From NCBI GenBank assembly GCA_964606895.1, contig CAZSHX010000114.1, forward strand, positions 1 through 8,214: 8,214 nt of DNA, read 5' to 3'. Origin of the DNA: CAZSHX01 sp964606895. GTDB lineage: Bacteria > Bacteroidota > Ignavibacteria > Kapaibacteriales > UBA2268. The position numbers and the translations under genes were made by a program. The number at the start of each line of letters is the position of its first letter. Positions within the stretch are counted from its first letter, which is position 1. This document shows, piece after piece, positions 6,436-8,214 of the stretch. The notes below the pieces were generated by a model, which did no database searches, was not told the DNA's origin, and saw nothing but the letters and a program-made list of their open reading frames with translations.

Positions 6436-7152
6436 ATGGCTATTTTCAAAAGGATTCTTCTAAAACTTAGCGGCGAAGCCCTGATGGGCGAGCAGGAATT
6501 TGGCATCGAGCCAAAGGTCCTTTCCGATTATGCGGCAGAAATTGCCGAAGTTCATAATTTGGGTGTGGAGCTTGGCATTGTAATCGGCGGCGGTAATATT
6601 TTTCGCGGTATTCAAGCCGCGGCTCACGGGATTCATAAAGTTTCAGGTGATAATATGGGTATGCTTGCCACCGTTATCAACTGCATTGCTTTCCAAAATG
6701 CCCTCGAAGCTCACGGAATTGAAACCAGACTGCAAACCGCAATCAAAATGGAACAAATTGCCGAACCTTTTATCCGCCGAAGAGCAATCAGGCATTTGGA
6801 AAAAGGGCGGGTAGTGCTGTTCGGTGCCGGTACCGGAAACCCATATTTCACTACCGATACAGCCGCTGTTCTTCGGGCTATTGAAATTGAAGCTGAAGTG
6901 GTTATCAAAGGTACAAGGGTGGACGGAGTTTATGATTCGGACCCCGAAAAGAATCCTTCAGCGAAAAAATACGAAGCGATTTCATATCTTGATGTGATTG
7001 ATAAAAATCTCAGAGTTATGGATTTTACTGCGATTACGCTGTGCAGAGAAAATAAACTGCCAATTATGGTGTTTGATATAAATCAAAAAGGTAATCTTAA
7101 ACGTCTGATTACCGGAGAAAAAATTGGAACAACAGTAAGTGATAATAAATGA
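6436..7152 (+). CDS. pyrH: Uridylate kinase (UMP kinase)
   Basis: PyrH phosphorylates UMP to UDP with ATP, the step that feeds pyrimidine nucleotides into RNA and DNA synthesis. It is a cytosolic hexamer of the amino-acid-kinase fold, unrelated to eukaryotic UMP/CMP kinases. The 238-aa product has KLSGEALMG (10-18, phosphate binding), IGGGNIFRG (50-58), GDNMGMLATVIN (71-82), a UMP-pocket segment GTGNPYFTTDTAA (132-144) and KGTRVDGVYDSDP (158-170). All key motifs are intact and the length is typical. ATG 6436 has only a purine-rich AAGAGAAAA upstream rather than a proper Shine-Dalgarno. It starts 72 nt after the tsf stop, beyond a terminator, and is followed by frr after 15 nt, so the two are almost certainly co-transcribed. 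In family members GTP activates and UTP inhibits the enzyme; nothing here contradicts that. Confidence 0.97.
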   Translation: MAIFKRILLKLSGEALMGEQEFGIEPKVLSDYAAEIAEVHNLGVELGIVIGGGNIFRGIQAAAHGIHKVSGDNMGMLATVINCIAFQNALEAHGIETRLQTAIKMEQIAEPFIRRRAIRHLEKGRVVLFGAGTGNPYFTTDTAAVLRAIEIEAEVVIKGTRVDGVYDSDPEKNPSAKKYEAISYLDVIDKNLRVMDFTAITLCRENKLPIMVFDINQKGNLKRLITGEKIGTTVSDNK

Positions 7153-7167
7153 TGAATGGAGTTTACT

Positions 7168-7728
7168 ATGGATTTGAATGAAATTTTAAGTAAAACACGC
7201 GACACAATGAGTAAGTCGCTCGAATTCGGCAAACAGCAACTGGCAAAAGTTCGTACGGGACGTGCAAGCTCTACCCTTGTGGATAGCCTTAAAGCCGATT
7301 ATTACGGTGCTCCCACCCCTGTTTCGCAGATGGCGAGTATTTCCGTGCCCGATGCAAGAACGATTGTCATACAGCCCTGGGACCGCGGTACATTGCAGGC
7401 AATTGAAAAAGCCGTACAATCTGCCGGACTTGGTTTCAATCCCCAGAACGACGGTGTGGTTATCAGGATTCCTGTTCCGCCGCTAACCGAGGAAAGAAGA
7501 AAAGAATTTGTTAAAGTCTGCAAAAAATATGCAGAGGACAACAAAGTTGCTTTGCGTAATGTTCGCCGGGACCAGATTGAAATTCTTCGTAAAGCCGAGA
7601 AAGACAAACAACTTTCTGAGGATGAAAAGAAAAAGGGCGAAGATGAGATTCAGAAGATTACCGATGAATTTATTAAGAAAGTTGACCAGACTTTAATCCA
7701 AAAGGAAAAAGAATTGATGGAAGATTAA
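7168..7728 (+). CDS. frr: Ribosome recycling factor
   Basis: RRF works with EF-G to split post-termination ribosomes from mRNA. The start at ATG 7168 gives 186 aa, matching the normal 185, and has GGAG (7158-7161) six bases upstream. The in-frame ATG at 7156 overlaps that Shine-Dalgarno and is rejected. The three-helix domain I and the beta/alpha domain II are evident: KVRTGRASSTLVD (27-39), YYGAPTPVSQMASISVPDART (45-65), IQPWD (68-72), the domain-II end NDGVVIRIPVPPLTEERR (94-111) and VALRNVRRD (127-135). A long charged helix, rich in Glu and Lys, closes the protein. It follows pyrH at 15 nt, a pairing widespread in bacteria. No terminator follows before the tRNA promoter, so some transcripts may read into the tRNA gene. 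Confidence 0.97.
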   Translation: MDLNEILSKTRDTMSKSLEFGKQQLAKVRTGRASSTLVDSLKADYYGAPTPVSQMASISVPDARTIVIQPWDRGTLQAIEKAVQSAGLGFNPQNDGVVIRIPVPPLTEERRKEFVKVCKKYAEDNKVALRNVRRDQIEILRKAEKDKQLSEDEKKKGEDEIQKITDEFIKKVDQTLIQKEKELMED

Positions 7729-7736
7729 TTTTTTGC

Positions 7737-7767
7737 TTTGCAGATTAAAGAAACTTCCTTATTTTTG
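7737..7767 (+). promoter_or_regulatory. Promoter of the tRNA-Val gene
   Basis: TTTG (7737-7740), a 19-nt spacer and TATTTTTG (7760-7767) match the Bacteroidetes -33/-7 arrangement. Transcription would begin near 7774, about 9 nt before the mature tRNA 5' end, a sensible length for a leader removed by RNase P. The -7 octamer is identical to that of the ribosomal operon. Confidence 0.6.
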
Positions 7768-7782
7768 TAGTCTATCGAAAAG

Positions 7783-7857
7783 GGGCTCTTAGCTCAGCTG
7801 GTCTAGAGCGCTTCCCTGACACGGAAGAGGTCACAGATTCAAATTCTGTAGGGCCCA
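7783..7857 (+). tRNA. tRNA-Val (anticodon GAC)
   Basis: A complete cloverleaf can be drawn by hand. The acceptor stem pairs GGGCTCT (7783-7789) with AGGGCCC (7850-7856), including one G-U pair. The D stem is GCTC/GAGC with G18-G19 at 7800-7801. The anticodon stem CTTCC/GGAAG encloses loop CTGACAC (7816-7822) with T33 and anticodon GAC (7818-7820), which reads valine codons GUC and GUU. The T stem ACAGA/TCTGT encloses TTCAAAT (7838-7844). The discriminator base is A7857. The following bases are CAC, so CCA is not encoded and must be added by nucleotidyltransferase. It is a single tRNA gene with its own promoter and terminator. Confidence 0.96.
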
Positions 7858-7870
7858 CACGAAATAAAAA

Positions 7871-7898
7871 AGCCGGATTGCAAAATCCGGCTTTTTTT
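7871..7898 (+). terminator. Intrinsic terminator after tRNA-Val
   Basis: AGCCGGATT (7871-7879) pairs perfectly with AATCCGGCT (7884-7892) around a GCAA tetraloop (GNRA type), followed by T 7892-7898. A run of five A (7866-7870) precedes the stem, so the element could also work on the minus strand. It begins 13 nt after the tRNA. Confidence 0.9.
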
Positions 7899-7929
7899 GT
7901 TTGTATTTATGCTATGAAGTGTTAACCAA

Positions 7930-7963
7930 AGAAATAAAAGCAACATTATATTTCTTTATTTCT
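7930..7963. repeat. AT-rich 9-bp inverted repeat between tRNA terminator and last gene
   Basis: AGAAATAAA (7930-7938) and TTTATTTCT (7955-7963) are exact complements separated by 16 nt. It lies in the spacer 7899-8013, in which I find no gene. With only A/T-rich pairs and no T-tract, it is weak as a terminator and may be chance. Confidence 0.25.
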
Positions 7964-8013
7964 CAATTTATTCGTAATTTTCGTTTTTTCAATTGATTTT
8001 GATAAATAACAAG

Positions 8014-8187
8014 ATGAAAACAATAAAATTTCTAATATTATTTATTTTTATTCTTTCAACCAAGGTATTTGGAGAAGAACCATTTTGGGAGTATCTCAAT
8101 GCTCCCGAAACAGGAACTGTATGGAAAATCTTAATAGATAAAAGTAATAATCTATACTTAACTAGTGTTAAGTTAATTAGGAAATGA
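8014..8187 (+). CDS. Short secreted protein, probably the truncated start of a propeller-type exported protein
   Basis: This 57-codon frame starts at ATG 8014, which gives a clean signal peptide: MKTIK, then a hydrophobic core FLILFIFIL, with probable cleavage after VFG (residue 20). An in-frame ATG at 7993 would put seven extra residues ahead of the Lys-containing n-region and is less likely. The mature part, FWEYLNAPETGTVWKILIDK and SNNLYL, resembles the first blade of beta-propeller (BNR or two-component-regulator-propeller-like) exported proteins of this phylum, where W, G-x-V and I-x-x-D-x-x-x-N-x-(I/L)-Y are followed by GT-x-x-G-(I/V). That continuation is missing: the frame runs instead into TSVKLIRK and stops. 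The other two frames also stop within 8159-8165, so a simple frameshift does not rescue it. Such cargo proteins usually have several hundred residues. It is either a genuinely tiny secreted protein or, more likely, a 5' remnant of a broken gene. Confidence 0.5.
   Translation: MKTIKFLILFIFILSTKVFGEEPFWEYLNAPETGTVWKILIDKSNNLYLTSVKLIRK
8156..8173. repeat. Perfect 7-bp inverted repeat inside the end of the 8014-8187 frame
   Basis: ACTTAAC (8156-8162) and GTTAAGT (8167-8173) are exact complements around TAGT. The repeat begins within one codon of the point where similarity to a propeller blade is lost, so it may mark a junction or an element end. No matching second copy is visible in the window. 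Confidence 0.4.
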
Positions 8188-8200
8188 CGCATAATGTTCG

Positions 8201-8208
8201 TATATTTG
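8201..8208 (+). promoter_or_regulatory. Candidate -7 element of a gene beyond the right edge
   Basis: TATATTTG matches TAnnTTTG and is followed by CA, a plausible start region. No clear TTTG box lies 19-21 nt upstream, where AT-rich sequence around 8177-8182 is found. It starts 13 nt after the stop of the short frame and would serve a gene outside the window. Confidence 0.35.
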
Positions 8209-8214
8209 CATCTA

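Noticed and set aside
7156..7167. Upstream in-frame ATG for frr
   Set aside because: It overlaps the GGAG that serves ATG 7168, and the shorter product matches the normal RRF length.
8156..8173. Integron attC-like core heptamers (RYYYAAC and GTTRRRY)
   Set aside because: Both heptamers match the consensus, but only 4 nt separate them, whereas attC sites need several tens of bases with paired L boxes between them. No integrase or cassette structure is visible.

Overview
The window looks like a chromosomal housekeeping segment from the Bacteroidota/Chlorobiota branch, possibly an Ignavibacteria- or Kapabacteria-like lineage. The reasons are as follows. A type IX secretion (T9SS) C-terminal sorting signal ends a gene at the left edge. 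Several transcription units are preceded by the Bacteroidetes-type -7 word TAnnTTTG, in two cases with TTTG 19-20 nt upstream. SD sequences are patchy, being clear only before rplM, rpsI, rpsB and frr. The order rplM-rpsI-rpsB-tsf-pyrH-frr also fits this group. The exact lineage is inference.

Left part (1-1508): the last 44 codons of an unnamed T9SS cargo protein (stop at 135-137), an AT-rich spacer with a candidate promoter, then a 405-aa secreted protein of unknown function (291-1508). That protein carries an internal segment resembling a T9SS sorting domain. mutL (1621-3495) follows and encodes a mismatch-repair MutL with intact ATPase motifs and an intact DQHA(X)2E(X)4E endonuclease motif.

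Central part (3502-6399): a probable translation operon, rplM-rpsI-rpsB-tsf (L13, S9, S2, EF-Ts). It is driven by a well-formed promoter before rplM and closed by a strong intrinsic terminator after tsf. A foldable 68-nt element lies between rpsI and rpsB and may be an autoregulatory S2 leader. The T-tract of the tsf terminator runs directly into a -7 word for the next unit, pyrH-frr (UMP kinase, ribosome recycling factor).

Right part (7737-8214): a tRNA-Val(GAC) with its own promoter and an intrinsic terminator, then an AT-rich spacer. Next is a 57-codon ORF with a signal peptide and the first strand-like segment of a propeller-type protein. It stops where the repeat motif should continue, beside a perfect 7-bp inverted repeat and just before another TAnnTTTG word. 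It may be a gene remnant at a junction.

The core is well-known translation and nucleotide metabolism, and I see no defence system, CRISPR array or complete mobile element. The parts worth attention are the hidden T9SS tail, the internal sorting-domain-like module, the rpsB leader, the shared promoter word and terminator/promoter overlap, and the broken gene at the right edge.
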